Assembly (NCBI RefSeq): GCF_006547145.1
Contig: NZ_CP041244.1
Location: forward strand, 1,984,001 to 2,048,000
Length of the DNA stretch: 64,000 nucleotides
Origin: Actinomadura sp. WMMA1423
Lineage (GTDB): Bacteria > Actinomycetota > Actinomycetes > Streptosporangiales > Streptosporangiaceae
Reading direction: 5' to 3'
Part shown: piece by piece, positions 41,558 to 50,164 of the stretch
How the letters are laid out: each line of letters begins with the position of its first letter
How positions within the stretch are numbered: position 1 is the stretch's first letter
Translations under genes and position numbers: made by a program
The notes under the pieces: generated by a model
What the model was told of the DNA's origin: nothing
The model's input: only the letters and a program-made list of their open reading frames with translations
The model's database searches: none

Positions 41558-42778
41558 GTGAACCTCAGCGTCTCCTCATGCGACGACCTTTCCGCGCGCA
41601 TCGCCGCCGTCCGCGACGCCCATGGCGAGCGCTTCCCCGGCGGCGCGGAGGGCCGCCAGCCGGTCCACACCGTGTACGTCCCGGCGGACCGGTTCTCCCG
41701 CTCGACGCCCGCCGACTTCGGCGCCGAGGCGCTGCGGCTGCTGAACACCCACACGCCGGGCGCCGGGTCGTTCGGCGCCGCGTTCGGGCTCGACCCCGAG
41801 CTCGCCGGGCCGGTGCGCGAGCGCGTCGCGGCGAAGCTCGCCGCCGAGCCGGTGGAGGACGTGCGGATCGACTTCGAGGACGGCTACGGGGTCCGCGACG
41901 ACACCGAGGAGGACGCCCACGTCGACCAGGTCGTCGAGGCGATCGGCGCCGCGTACCAGGTGAAGGGCCTGCCGCACTACTGGGGGCTGCGGGTCAAGTC
42001 GTTCGCCGACGGCGGCCACGAGCGCGCGATGCGGACGCTGGACGGGTTCCTGACCGCGCTGCGCGACCGGCTCGGCCGGCTGCCCGGCGGGTTCACCATC
42101 ACCTTCCCCAAGGTGACCTCGATCGAGCACGTCCGGCTGTTCGTCGAGTTCCTGGACCGGCTGGAGACCTCGCTCGGGCTGCCGCAGGGCATCCTGCGCT
42201 TCGAGATCCAGATCGAGACGCCGCAGGTGCTGATGGACGACAAGGAGAACCGGATGGGGCTCCAGTCGTTCGTCACCGAGGCGCAGGGACGCATCACCGC
42301 CGCCCACTTCGGCGTGTTCGACTACACCGCCGCGCTCGGGCTGCCTCCGCACGAGCAGCGGCTCGACCACCCCGCCTGCGACTTCGCCCGGCACATCATG
42401 CAGGTGTCGCTGGCGGGCACCGGGGTCCGGCTCTCGGACGGCTCCACCAACGTCATCCCCCGCAACGACGGGCCCGACGAGGTCAACGCGACGTGGGCCG
42501 TGCACGCCGGGCACGTCCGGCACTCGCTGGCGCACGGGTTCTACCAGGGCTGGGACCTGCATCCCGCGCACCTGCCGAGCCGGTACGCGGCGGTGTACGC
42601 GTTCCACCTGAGCGGGGTCGACGACGTGATCGGGCGGGTGCGGGCCTGGCACGAGCAGGCGGGGAGCGCGAACGGCGTCCTGGACGAGCCCGCCACGATC
42701 ACGGCGCTCACCGCCCGGCTGCGCCGCGCGGTCGACTGCGGGGCGCTGGACGAGAGCGTTCTGCCCGCAGGCGGTTGA
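41558..42778 (+). CDS. DUF6986 family, HpcH/malate-synthase-like aldolase
   Basis: 406 aa from the GTG at 41558. VEDVRIDFEDGYGVRDD holds acidic residues like the Mg site of the citrate-lyase-beta/HpcH group. TFPKVTSIEHVRLFVEFLDRLE, RFEIQIETPQVLMD and AAHFGVFDYTAALGL match the same TIM-barrel superfamily. Probable C-C lyase or synthase using glyoxylate or pyruvate-type substrates. Exact reaction unknown. Last gene of the FdrA operon by spacing (50 bp). Its final 71 bases overlap the convergent MocA-like gene. Confidence 0.8.
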   Translation: MNLSVSSCDDLSARIAAVRDAHGERFPGGAEGRQPVHTVYVPADRFSRSTPADFGAEALRLLNTHTPGAGSFGAAFGLDPELAGPVRERVAAKLAAEPVEDVRIDFEDGYGVRDDTEEDAHVDQVVEAIGAAYQVKGLPHYWGLRVKSFADGGHERAMRTLDGFLTALRDRLGRLPGGFTITFPKVTSIEHVRLFVEFLDRLETSLGLPQGILRFEIQIETPQVLMDDKENRMGLQSFVTEAQGRITAAHFGVFDYTAALGLPPHEQRLDHPACDFARHIMQVSLAGTGVRLSDGSTNVIPRNDGPDEVNATWAVHAGHVRHSLAHGFYQGWDLHPAHLPSRYAAVYAFHLSGVDDVIGRVRAWHEQAGSANGVLDEPATITALTARLRRAVDCGALDESVLPAGG

Positions 42779-43349
42779 GCGCGGACAGGTCGTCCGGGGT
42801 GTCGATGTCGTCGGGGGCGGCGACGTCGTCGCACGGGACCGGCGTCACCAGCTCCGGGTGGGCGCGCAGGTAGCCGCGCGCCCCCTGGTCGCCGACCGCG
42901 GCCTCGGCGACGCCGGCGAAGTGCCCCGCGGTCAGCAGGACGGGGTTGCGCGGCGCTCCCCCGTAGGCGGCGACCGCGATCCCGGCGCCCTCCTCGTAGG
43001 CGGCGATCAGCCGCGCGACGGCGGCGGGCGTCACCAGGGGCTGGTCGACCAGCGCGACGACCACGGCGGGGCAGCGGGGCGGCAGCGCGGCGAGCCCGGC
43101 CCGCAGGGACGAGCCCATGCCCTCGCGCCAGTCGGGGTTCGGGACGACGACGGCGCCGATGACCTCGATCTGCGCGGCCCCCGCCACCACCAGGACCGGG
43201 GAGCAGCCGCCGTCGCGCAGCGTCCGGACGCCCCGGTCGACGAGCCGCTCGCCGTCCAGCTCCAGCGTCGCCTTGGGCCGCCCGAACCGGCTGCCCTCCC
43301 CCGCCGCGAGCAGCAGCCCGGCCGGGGACTCCTCATGGCGCAACGTCAT
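42708..43349 (-). CDS. MocA-like molybdenum cofactor nucleotidyltransferase
   Basis: 213 aa from the ATG at 43349. NTP_transf_3: GLLLAAGEGSRFGRPKATLELDGERLVDRGV, VPNPDWREGMGSSLRAGL, ALVDQPLVTPAAVARL and APRNPVLL are the motifs of MocA/YgfJ-type enzymes that attach CMP (or GMP) to Mo-molybdopterin. CMP would suit a CoxL-type hydroxylase. The C-terminus is Arg/Pro-rich and encoded in the 71-bp overlap with DUF6986. Downstream of xdhC on the same strand. Confidence 0.87.
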   Translation of the reverse strand: MTLRHEESPAGLLLAAGEGSRFGRPKATLELDGERLVDRGVRTLRDGGCSPVLVVAGAAQIEVIGAVVVPNPDWREGMGSSLRAGLAALPPRCPAVVVALVDQPLVTPAAVARLIAAYEEGAGIAVAAYGGAPRNPVLLTAGHFAGVAEAAVGDQGARGYLRAHPELVTPVPCDDVAAPDDIDTPDDLSALNRLRAERSRPAPRSRPRGAAGR

Positions 43350-43404
43350 CCCGCGAGGGTAGTGCGCCCGCGCCGCCATTTCATGGAGGCGGCCCGCGCG
43401 GGCC

Positions 43405-44532
43405 TCAGGAGTCCGACTCGGCGTGGATGCGGCCGCTGGTGTCGGTGAGGGGGCGGCCGGAGCCGCCCCAGCGCAGCTGCACCAGTTCCGCCGCGATCGA
43501 CACGGCCGTCTCCTCGGGCGTGCGGGCGCCGAGGTCCAGGCCGATCGGCGAGCGCAGCCGGGCCAGCTCGGCGCCGGACAGGCCGGCCTCGCGGAGCCTC
43601 GACAACCGGTCCTCGTGGGTGCGGCGCGAGCCCATGGCGCCGACGTAGCCCGCCTCCGTGCGCAGCGCCACCTCCAGCAGCGGGACGTCGAACTTCGGGT
43701 CGTGGGTGAGGACGCAGATGGCCGTCCGCCCGTCGATGGCGTCGCGCGTCTCCTCCAGGAACTTGTGCGGCCACTTCACGACGACCTCGTCGGCCTCGGG
43801 GAACCGCTTGGGCGTCGCGAACACCGGCCGCGCGTCGCACACCGTCACGTGGTAGCCGAGGAACTTGCCGATCCGGGCGACGGCGGCCGCGAAGTCGATC
43901 GCGCCGAACACCAGCAGCCGGGGCGGCGGCGCGAACGAGTGCACGAAGACGCTGAGGTCGTCCAGCCGCCGCTCCCCCTCGGGCCCGTAGTGCCGCTGCC
44001 CGGTGAGGCCCTGGGCGAGCATGCCGCGCGCGTCGTCGTCCACCGCCGCGTCGAGGCGGGCCGCGTGCGGGGCGCCGGGCGCGAGGGACCCCGACGCCCG
44101 GTCGGTCCAGATCACGCGGCGGGCGCCGATCCGCCCCGGCCCGGCCACGACGGTGGCGACCGCGACCGGTTCGCGCGCCCCGATCGCGGCGGCGACCTCC
44201 GCGAACTCGGGGAAGGTGTCCGGGCCGACGGGCTCCACCAGCACGTCCAGGATGCCGCCGCAGGTCAGGCCCACCGCGAACGCGTCGTCGTCGCTCACCC
44301 CGTACCGCTGGACGACGGGCTCGCCGGTCTCCAGCACCGACCGCGCCAGCTCGTACACGGCGCCCTCGACGCAGCCGCCGGACACGCTGCCCGCCGCCTC
44401 CCCGTCCGCCGAGACGGCCATCGCCGCGCCCGGCGGGCGCGGCGCGCTGCGGAAGGTGTTCACGACGGTCGCGAGCGCGAACGTCCGCCCGGACCCGTAC
44501 CAGCCGGCGATGTCGCCGAGCACGTCACGCAT
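43405..44532 (-). CDS. xdhC: XdhC/CoxF-like molybdoenzyme maturation factor
   Basis: 375 aa: N-terminal XdhC_CoxI domain (ALATVVNTFRSAPRPPGAAMAV, GSVSGGCVEGAVYELA, GLTCGGILDVLVE) and a C-terminal Rossmann domain (LLVFGAIDFAAAVARIGKFLGYHVTVCDARPVFA, VGAMGSRRTHEDRL). Binds the cofactor and supports its sulfuration and insertion into XDH-type enzymes. Its ATG overlaps the VWA gene stop by 8 bp. Confidence 0.93.
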   Translation of the reverse strand: MRDVLGDIAGWYGSGRTFALATVVNTFRSAPRPPGAAMAVSADGEAAGSVSGGCVEGAVYELARSVLETGEPVVQRYGVSDDDAFAVGLTCGGILDVLVEPVGPDTFPEFAEVAAAIGAREPVAVATVVAGPGRIGARRVIWTDRASGSLAPGAPHAARLDAAVDDDARGMLAQGLTGQRHYGPEGERRLDDLSVFVHSFAPPPRLLVFGAIDFAAAVARIGKFLGYHVTVCDARPVFATPKRFPEADEVVVKWPHKFLEETRDAIDGRTAICVLTHDPKFDVPLLEVALRTEAGYVGAMGSRRTHEDRLSRLREAGLSGAELARLRSPIGLDLGARTPEETAVSIAAELVQLRWGGSGRPLTDTSGRIHAESDS

Positions 44533-45640
44533 GAGCCCTCCCCTTTCCGGCGCCCGCGACGATGCGGGCCAGCTCCTCCAGTGCGGCCAGGCTGTGCCCG
44601 GAGGTGAAGTCGTCCACGTGCGGCAGCGCCGCGGCCATACCCGCGGTGAGCGGCTCGTACCCGGGCCGCGCCTTGTGCGGGTTCGCCCACACCACCCGGT
44701 GCGCGAGCCGGTGCAGCCGCGCCATCTGCGCGCCGAGGAGGCCCGCGTCGCCGCGCTCCCACCCGTCCGAGGCGATCACCACGACCGCGCCCCGCGCCAG
44801 CCCGCGCTGCCCGAACCGGTCGAGGAACTCCTTCAGCTCCTCGCCGAGCCGCGTGCCGCCGCTCCAGTCCGGGATGGCAGCGGACGCCGCCGCCATCGCC
44901 GCGTCCGGGTCGCGGTGCCGCAGCTCGCGGGTGAGGCGGGTGAGGCGCGTCCCGGCGCTGAACACCTCGACGTCCCGCCCGCCGGAGCGCGCGGCGGCGT
45001 GCGCGAACCGCAGCATCGCGTCGGCGTAGGGGCTCATCGATCCGCTGACGTCCACGATCAGCACGACCCGCCGCGGCCGGGTGCGGTGGCTCCGGTGCCT
45101 CAGCAGGGACGTCTCGCCGCCGCGCCGCAGGGTCTCCCGGACGGTGCGCGCCGGGTCGAGCCGCCCGGAGGCCGCGGGGGCGAACCGCCGCGACCTGCGC
45201 CGCTCGGCCCCCGCGTCCAGCAGGGCGATGAGCCGCGCGACCTCGGCGCGCTCGGCGGCTCCGAGCCGCGCCACGTCCCGGTCGCGCAGCACCTCGACCT
45301 CGCTGGCCGTGGCCGCCTCGAGATCCCCCTCCCGGTCGCCGCCCGTCCCGCCCGGCTCCGCCGCCGGCACCCGGCGCGCCACCACGGGCGGCGGCCTGCG
45401 GCCCGGCCGGGCCGTCGCGCCCGAGAAGTACGCGGCGAAGCAGCGGTCGTAGCGGGCGAGGTCGTCCGGGTCGGCGCACAGGGTGAGCCGGCCCGCCCAG
45501 TACACGTCGCGGGGGTCGAGGACGTCGAGGTGGCCGAGCGCCGCGAGCATCGCCTGGACCCGCTCGGGATCGGCCGCCCCGCCCGCCGCGCGCACCGTCC
45601 TGGCGAAGCCGACCATCGTCTCGGTGACGTCCCGGTCCAC
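44525..45640 (-). CDS. coxE: VWA domain protein (CoxE-like)
   Basis: 371 aa from the GTG at 45640. An ATG at 45616 is an alternative. The C-terminal VWA domain has the MIDAS motif VVLIVDVSGSMSPYADAM, GGTRLGEELKEFL (conserved Thr) and VVVIASDGWERGD. With a MoxR ATPase it forms a chaperone that remodels the molybdenum active site in CO dehydrogenase biogenesis. Starts 2 bp after the MoxR gene stop. Confidence 0.9.
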   Translation of the reverse strand: MDRDVTETMVGFARTVRAAGGAADPERVQAMLAALGHLDVLDPRDVYWAGRLTLCADPDDLARYDRCFAAYFSGATARPGRRPPPVVARRVPAAEPGGTGGDREGDLEAATASEVEVLRDRDVARLGAAERAEVARLIALLDAGAERRRSRRFAPAASGRLDPARTVRETLRRGGETSLLRHRSHRTRPRRVVLIVDVSGSMSPYADAMLRFAHAAARSGGRDVEVFSAGTRLTRLTRELRHRDPDAAMAAASAAIPDWSGGTRLGEELKEFLDRFGQRGLARGAVVVIASDGWERGDAGLLGAQMARLHRLAHRVVWANPHKARPGYEPLTAGMAAALPHVDDFTSGHSLAALEELARIVAGAGKGRAHA

Positions 45641-45642
45641 GG

Positions 45643-46533
45643 CTAGCCCCCGTTGAGCAGGGCCTCTAGCCCGGCGGCGCCGCCGAGCACGCGCTGCTGG
45701 TCCTCGCGGTACTTCAGGACGGCGCCGAGCGTCACCGCGGCCGTCCCCGGGTCCAGGTCGCGCACGCCGAGGGCGACGAGCGCCTCCGTCCAGTCGAGGC
45801 TCTCGGCGACGCCCGGCGGCTTCAGCAGGTCGCTCTCGCGCATCCGCTGCGCCGCCCGCGCCACCTGCCCGGCCAGCCGCTCCGACGCCTCCGGCAGCCG
45901 CCGCCTGATGATCGCGACCTCGCGGTCGAACGACGGGTGCTCCAGCCAGTGGTAGAGGCAGCGGCGCTTCAGCGCGTCGTGGACCTCGCGGGTCCGGTTG
46001 GAGGTCACCACGACGACCGGCGGCCGCTCGGCCCGGATCGTGCCCAGCTCCGGGACGGTGATCGTGAAGTCGCTGAGGACCTCGAGCAGGAACGCCTCGA
46101 ACTCGTCGTCGGCGCGGTCGAGCTCGTCGACGAGCAGCACGCTCGGGGACGTCTCCAGCGCCTGGAGCAGCGGCCTCGCCAGCAGGAAGCGCCGGTCGTA
46201 GAGCTCGCCCTCCAGCCGCGACACGTCGCTGACGCCCGCGGCCTCCGCCGCGCGCAGGTGCAGGAGCTGGCGGGGGAAGTCCCAGTCGTAGAGCGCCTGC
46301 GAAGCGTCGAGCCCCTCGTAGCACTGCAGCCGGATCAGCGGCGCGTCGAGCCCCCGGGCGAGGGTCTTGGCCAGCTCGGTCTTGCCGACTCCGGCCTCCC
46401 CCTCCAGGAACAGGGGCCTCCCCATCCGCAGCGCGAGGAAGCAGGCCGTGGCCAGCCCCTCGTCGCACAGGTAGCCGTGCCCGTCGAGCAGGCCCGCGAG
46501 CCGCGCGGGCGATCCGACCTGGTCCACCGTCAT
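45643..46533 (-). CDS. coxD: MoxR family AAA+ ATPase (CoxD-like)
   Basis: 296 aa from the ATG at 46533 (GGGGGAGG upstream). A GTG at 46551 is possible. Walker A FLEGEAGVGKTELAKTLA, Walker B VLLVDELDRADDEFEAFLLEVL, sensor 1 VVVVTSNRTREVHDALKRR and YHWLEHPSFDREVAII are typical MoxR. Acts with the VWA protein on the molybdenum hydroxylase. First gene of the coxD-coxE-xdhC-mocA maturation operon, divergent from the sulfur operon. Confidence 0.92.
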   Translation of the reverse strand: MTVDQVGSPARLAGLLDGHGYLCDEGLATACFLALRMGRPLFLEGEAGVGKTELAKTLARGLDAPLIRLQCYEGLDASQALYDWDFPRQLLHLRAAEAAGVSDVSRLEGELYDRRFLLARPLLQALETSPSVLLVDELDRADDEFEAFLLEVLSDFTITVPELGTIRAERPPVVVVTSNRTREVHDALKRRCLYHWLEHPSFDREVAIIRRRLPEASERLAGQVARAAQRMRESDLLKPPGVAESLDWTEALVALGVRDLDPGTAAVTLGAVLKYREDQQRVLGGAAGLEALLNGG

Positions 46534-46726
46534 CGGCGCCGCCTCCCCCACGGATCACAGGCTACTCAGCCCGAGACCCAAGTCACACATCCGGTTCACG
46601 CCGGACATGCGGGGGTTCGGAGGGACGGCCGGTTCGCCGCGTTCCGCCGGCCCATGCCGGGCAAAATACCTGTTAAAACAGTAGGGAAAGTTGACTTTTG
46701 GACGCGGGCTGAGCAGCATCGAAGCC

Positions 46727-48028
46727 ATGCGAACCGGTGACCACCACCTGGCCGGCGGAAGCGACCCGACCGACCTGACCGACCTGACCGACGAGGCGAA
46801 CTACGAGCGCGTCCGCCTCCCGTCCCGGCGGGGGCTGCTGCGCCTGTCGGCCGGGGCCGGACTGACCGCCGGGCTGTCCGCGGGCCTGCCCGGGGGGCTG
46901 ACCGCGGCGTTCGGTCCGCGGCCGGCGAGCGCGGCGGCCGGGATCGTGAAGCCGCTGCCCCCGGAGCTGTTCATCCCGCAGGGCACCAACGCCGAGATGC
47001 GGTGGGAGGCCATGCGCGGGCAGGGGTACCTCACGCCCGCCGACCGGTTCTTCGTCCGCAACCACGTCGCCACACCGCTCATCGACGCGCGGACCTGGCG
47101 GCTGAGGCTGTGGGGCACCGGCCTGCGCGGCGCTCCCGCCGAGGACCGTCCCGTCGAGTTCACCTACGAGGACCTCCTCCGGCTCCCCTCCGAGACCGTC
47201 ACCGCGTTCATCGAGTGCACGGGCAACGGGCGCGGCTTCTACACGTCCCAGCAGGGCCAGGAGGTCTCGGGGACGGCCTGGCGGCTCGGCGCGGTGGGTG
47301 TGGCCCGCTGGCGCGGGGTCCGCCTGGCGACCGTCCTGCGTCGCGCAGGTATCACCCCTGAGGCCGTGGACATCCTGCCGCGCGGGTTGGACGCTGAGTT
47401 CGTGGACAAGGGCGAGAACCTGGGCCGCGTGCGGCGTCCCCTACCGGTGGCGAAGGCCATGAAGGACGCGCTCCTCGCCTACGAGATGAACGGCGCTCCC
47501 CTGCCGCCCGACCACGGCTTTCCGGTGCGCCTGGTCGTGCCCTCGTGGGCGGGCATCGCATCCATCAAGTGGCTGGGGGACATCCAGGTCGCCGACGAGC
47601 CGCTCTTCTCGCCGTGGAACACCCGCTACTACCGGCTCTTCGTGCCCGGCTACCCCGAGGAGGGGTCCGCGCCCCTGACCCGCATGAACGTCAAGTCGGC
47701 CTTCGAGCTGCCGTGGGAGGCCACCGTGCCCGCCCGTCCGCACGCCCTGCACGGCCGGTCGTGGTCGGGGAACGGCCGGATCCGGCACACCGACGTCAGC
47801 GTGGACGGCGGCCGGACGTGGCGCCGCGCGCGCTTGCGGGACCGTCACCCGAACCCCCGCAGTTGGGTCCGCTGGGACCTGCCGTGGCGCCCGGAACGGC
47901 CCGGCCGGTACGAACTCCTGGCGCGCGCGACCGACGAGACGGGCGCGGCCCAGCCCACGACCGCCCCCTACAACACGCTCGGCTATCTCTTCGGCGCCGT
48001 CGTACGGCACCCGGTCACCGTCGCCTGA
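46727..48028 (+). CDS. sulfite-oxidase-family molybdopterin enzyme (Tat-exported)
   Basis: 433 aa from the ATG at 46727. Residues 45-80 resemble a Tat signal (SRRGLLRLSAGAGL...ASA). Molybdenum domain: FFVRNHVATP, FIECTGNGRGFY with the Mo-ligand Cys, and PSWAGIASIKWLGDI, then the Mo-co dimerisation domain. Probably oxidises sulfite to sulfate outside the membrane. Followed by methanethiol oxidase, whose sulfide product leads to sulfite. No heme domain in the protein. The upstream region has CTGTT/AACAG half-sites at 46670-46681. Confidence 0.88.
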   Translation: MRTGDHHLAGGSDPTDLTDLTDEANYERVRLPSRRGLLRLSAGAGLTAGLSAGLPGGLTAAFGPRPASAAAGIVKPLPPELFIPQGTNAEMRWEAMRGQGYLTPADRFFVRNHVATPLIDARTWRLRLWGTGLRGAPAEDRPVEFTYEDLLRLPSETVTAFIECTGNGRGFYTSQQGQEVSGTAWRLGAVGVARWRGVRLATVLRRAGITPEAVDILPRGLDAEFVDKGENLGRVRRPLPVAKAMKDALLAYEMNGAPLPPDHGFPVRLVVPSWAGIASIKWLGDIQVADEPLFSPWNTRYYRLFVPGYPEEGSAPLTRMNVKSAFELPWEATVPARPHALHGRSWSGNGRIRHTDVSVDGGRTWRRARLRDRHPNPRSWVRWDLPWRPERPGRYELLARATDETGAAQPTTAPYNTLGYLFGAVVRHPVTVA

Positions 48029-48114
48029 CGCTCCCTCCTCGCCCCTGCCCGCCGCCACCGACAGATGGACACCGCCGACCGGCACCCGGTCGCCTCCGCC
48101 CCGAAAGGACCCCC

Positions 48115-49515
48115 ATGGCACTGTGGAAGCCGGACCCGACGTTCTACGCGTCACCGCGCGACGCCGCCTCCGCGCCGCCGGAGAAGCTCGCCTACGTCGC
48201 GGCGTTCGACCGGGCCGCCGAGAAGCCGGACGCGATCGCGGTTCTCGACGTCGACCCCGGCTCCGGCTCCTACGGCTCCGTCGTGGGGTGGACCGAGCTG
48301 CCCTACCTCGGCGACGAGCTGCACCACTTCGGGTGGAACGCGTGCAGCAGCGCCCTGTGCCCCGGGTCCCCGCACCCGCACGTCGAGCGCCGGTACCTGA
48401 TCGTCCCGGGGCTGCGGTCGTCGCGGGTGTACGTCATCGACACCAAGGACGACCCCACCGCGCCGAAGATCGTCAAGACGCTGGAGGCGGACGAGCTGGC
48501 CAAGCGCGCCGGGTACTCGCGCCCGCACACCGTCCACTGCGGGCCGGAGGGCCTCTACCTGACGGCCCTCGGCGGGGCGAACGGAGAGGAGGGGCCGGGC
48601 GGCATCGCGCTGCTGGACCACACCTCGTTCGAGGTGCTCGGGCGGTGGGAGGTCGACCGGGGCCCGCAGTACTTCGCCTACGACGCCTGGTGGCACATCG
48701 CGCACGACGTGCTCGTCGCGTCCGAGTGGGGCACCCCGTCCATGATCGAGGAGGGTGTCGTCGGCGAGCTGCTGCTCGGCCGCAAGTACGGGCACTCGCT
48801 GAACTTCTTCGACCTGCGCAAGCGCAAGCACGTCCAGACCGTCGACCTCGGGGACGAGCACCAGATGGTCCTGGAGCTGCGTCCGGCGCACGACCCGACG
48901 AAGCTGTACGGGTTCGCGGGCGTGGTCGTCAGCGTCGAGGACCTGTCCGCGTCGGTGTGGGTCTGGCACCGCGACGGCGACCGGTGGGCCGCCACGAAGG
49001 TGATCACGATCCCCGCCGAGCCGGCCGACCCGGACGACCTGCCGCCCGTCATCCGCCCGTTCGGGGCGGTGCCCCCGCTCATCACCGACATCGACCTGTC
49101 CGTGGACGACCAGTGGCTGTACGTCTCGTGCTGGGGCACCGGCGAGCTGAAGCGCTACGACGTCAGCGACCCGTTCCACCCGGTCGAGGCGGGCTCGGTG
49201 CGGATCGGCGGCATCGTCAGCCGCACCCCGCATCCCGCCGACCCGGGCCGTCCCCTCGCGGGCGGGCCGCAGATGGTCGAGGTCAGCCGCGACGGCAGGC
49301 GCGTCTACGTCACCAACTCGCTCTACGGCTCGTGGGACGACCAGTTCTACCCCGACGGAGTGGGCGCGTGGATGGCCAAGCTCGACTCGACCCCGGAGGG
49401 CTTCTCGTTCGACGAGCGGTTCTTCCCCGGCGGCGACGACTTCCGGGGCCTGCGGCCTCACCAGACGCGCCTCCAGGGCGGTGACGCCTCCTCGGACTCC
49501 TACTGCTACCCGTGA
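48115..49515 (+). CDS. mtoX: selenium-binding protein/methanethiol oxidase (SBP56)
   Basis: 466 aa, GAAAGGACCCCC upstream of ATG. Features: HHFGWNACSSALCPG, SRPHTVHCGPEGLYLTALGG, YDAWWHIAHDVLVASEWGTPSMIEEGV, YGHSLNFFDLRKRKHVQTVDLG, HPADPGRPLAGGPQMVEVSRDGRRVYVTNSLYGSWDDQFYP and the C-terminal HQTRLQGGDASSDSYCYP, hallmarks of SBP56. A copper-dependent enzyme turning methanethiol into formaldehyde, hydrogen peroxide and sulfide. No signal peptide is visible. Its stop overlaps the next gene's GTG (GTGA). Confidence 0.93.
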   Translation: MALWKPDPTFYASPRDAASAPPEKLAYVAAFDRAAEKPDAIAVLDVDPGSGSYGSVVGWTELPYLGDELHHFGWNACSSALCPGSPHPHVERRYLIVPGLRSSRVYVIDTKDDPTAPKIVKTLEADELAKRAGYSRPHTVHCGPEGLYLTALGGANGEEGPGGIALLDHTSFEVLGRWEVDRGPQYFAYDAWWHIAHDVLVASEWGTPSMIEEGVVGELLLGRKYGHSLNFFDLRKRKHVQTVDLGDEHQMVLELRPAHDPTKLYGFAGVVVSVEDLSASVWVWHRDGDRWAATKVITIPAEPADPDDLPPVIRPFGAVPPLITDIDLSVDDQWLYVSCWGTGELKRYDVSDPFHPVEAGSVRIGGIVSRTPHPADPGRPLAGGPQMVEVSRDGRRVYVTNSLYGSWDDQFYPDGVGAWMAKLDSTPEGFSFDERFFPGGDDFRGLRPHQTRLQGGDASSDSYCYP

Positions 49516-50150
49516 ACGACGGGTCGCTCGCGGCGCTCGTCGCGCTCGGCGCGTTCCACGGCCTCAACCCGGCCATGGGATGGCTGTTCGCGGTGGCCCG
49601 CGGCCTCCAGGAGCGCAGCCGGTCGCTCGTGCTGCAGTCGCTCCCGGCGATCGCCGCGGGCCACGCCGCCTCCGTCGGCGCCGTCGCCGTCCTGGTCGCC
49701 CTCACCCGCTCCGTCGTCGCGACCCGCGCGGTCGCGATCGGCGGCGGGGCCGTGCTCGTCGGGTTCGGCCTGTGGCGGCTGCTGTCGCGGCGGCACTTCC
49801 GGTGGGTCGGCATGCGCATCTCGCTGTGGCAGCTCGCCGGCTGGTCGTTCCTGATGTCGTCGGTGCACGGCGCGGGCCTGATGCTGCTGCCCGTGCTCAC
49901 CTCGGCCGGGACGGCCCCGGCGGGCCACGACCACGGCCTGGCCTCGTCCTCCGGCAGCGCCCTGTCGACCGGCGTCTTCGTCACCGCCGTGCACACCCTG
50001 TCGATGTTCGCCGTGGCCGGCGTGATCGCCGTCCTCGTCTACGAGATCGTCGGCCTGGCCGTCCTGCGCCGCGCCTGGTTCAACCTGGACCGCCTCTGGG
50101 CCGCGGCCCTCATAGCGGCCGGCGCCATCACCGCCCTGACCGCCTGGTGA
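49512..50150 (+). CDS. polytopic membrane protein, possible metal permease linked to methanethiol oxidase
   Basis: 212 aa with about six hydrophobic segments and conserved-looking intramembrane histidines: AFHGLNPAMGWLFAVARGLQ, AAGHAASVGAVAVL, SSVHGAGLMLLPVL and VTAVHTLSMFAVAG, plus a GHDHG loop. The HGLNP-type motif resembles HupE/UreJ/NiCoT-like metal transporters. Family assignment is tentative. GTG start overlaps the mtoX stop, so it is translated with the copper enzyme, suggesting metal supply or product export. Confidence 0.65.
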   Translation: MNDGSLAALVALGAFHGLNPAMGWLFAVARGLQERSRSLVLQSLPAIAAGHAASVGAVAVLVALTRSVVATRAVAIGGGAVLVGFGLWRLLSRRHFRWVGMRISLWQLAGWSFLMSSVHGAGLMLLPVLTSAGTAPAGHDHGLASSSGSALSTGVFVTAVHTLSMFAVAGVIAVLVYEIVGLAVLRRAWFNLDRLWAAALIAAGAITALTAW

Positions 50151-50164
50151 CCCCGGGAGCCGGG

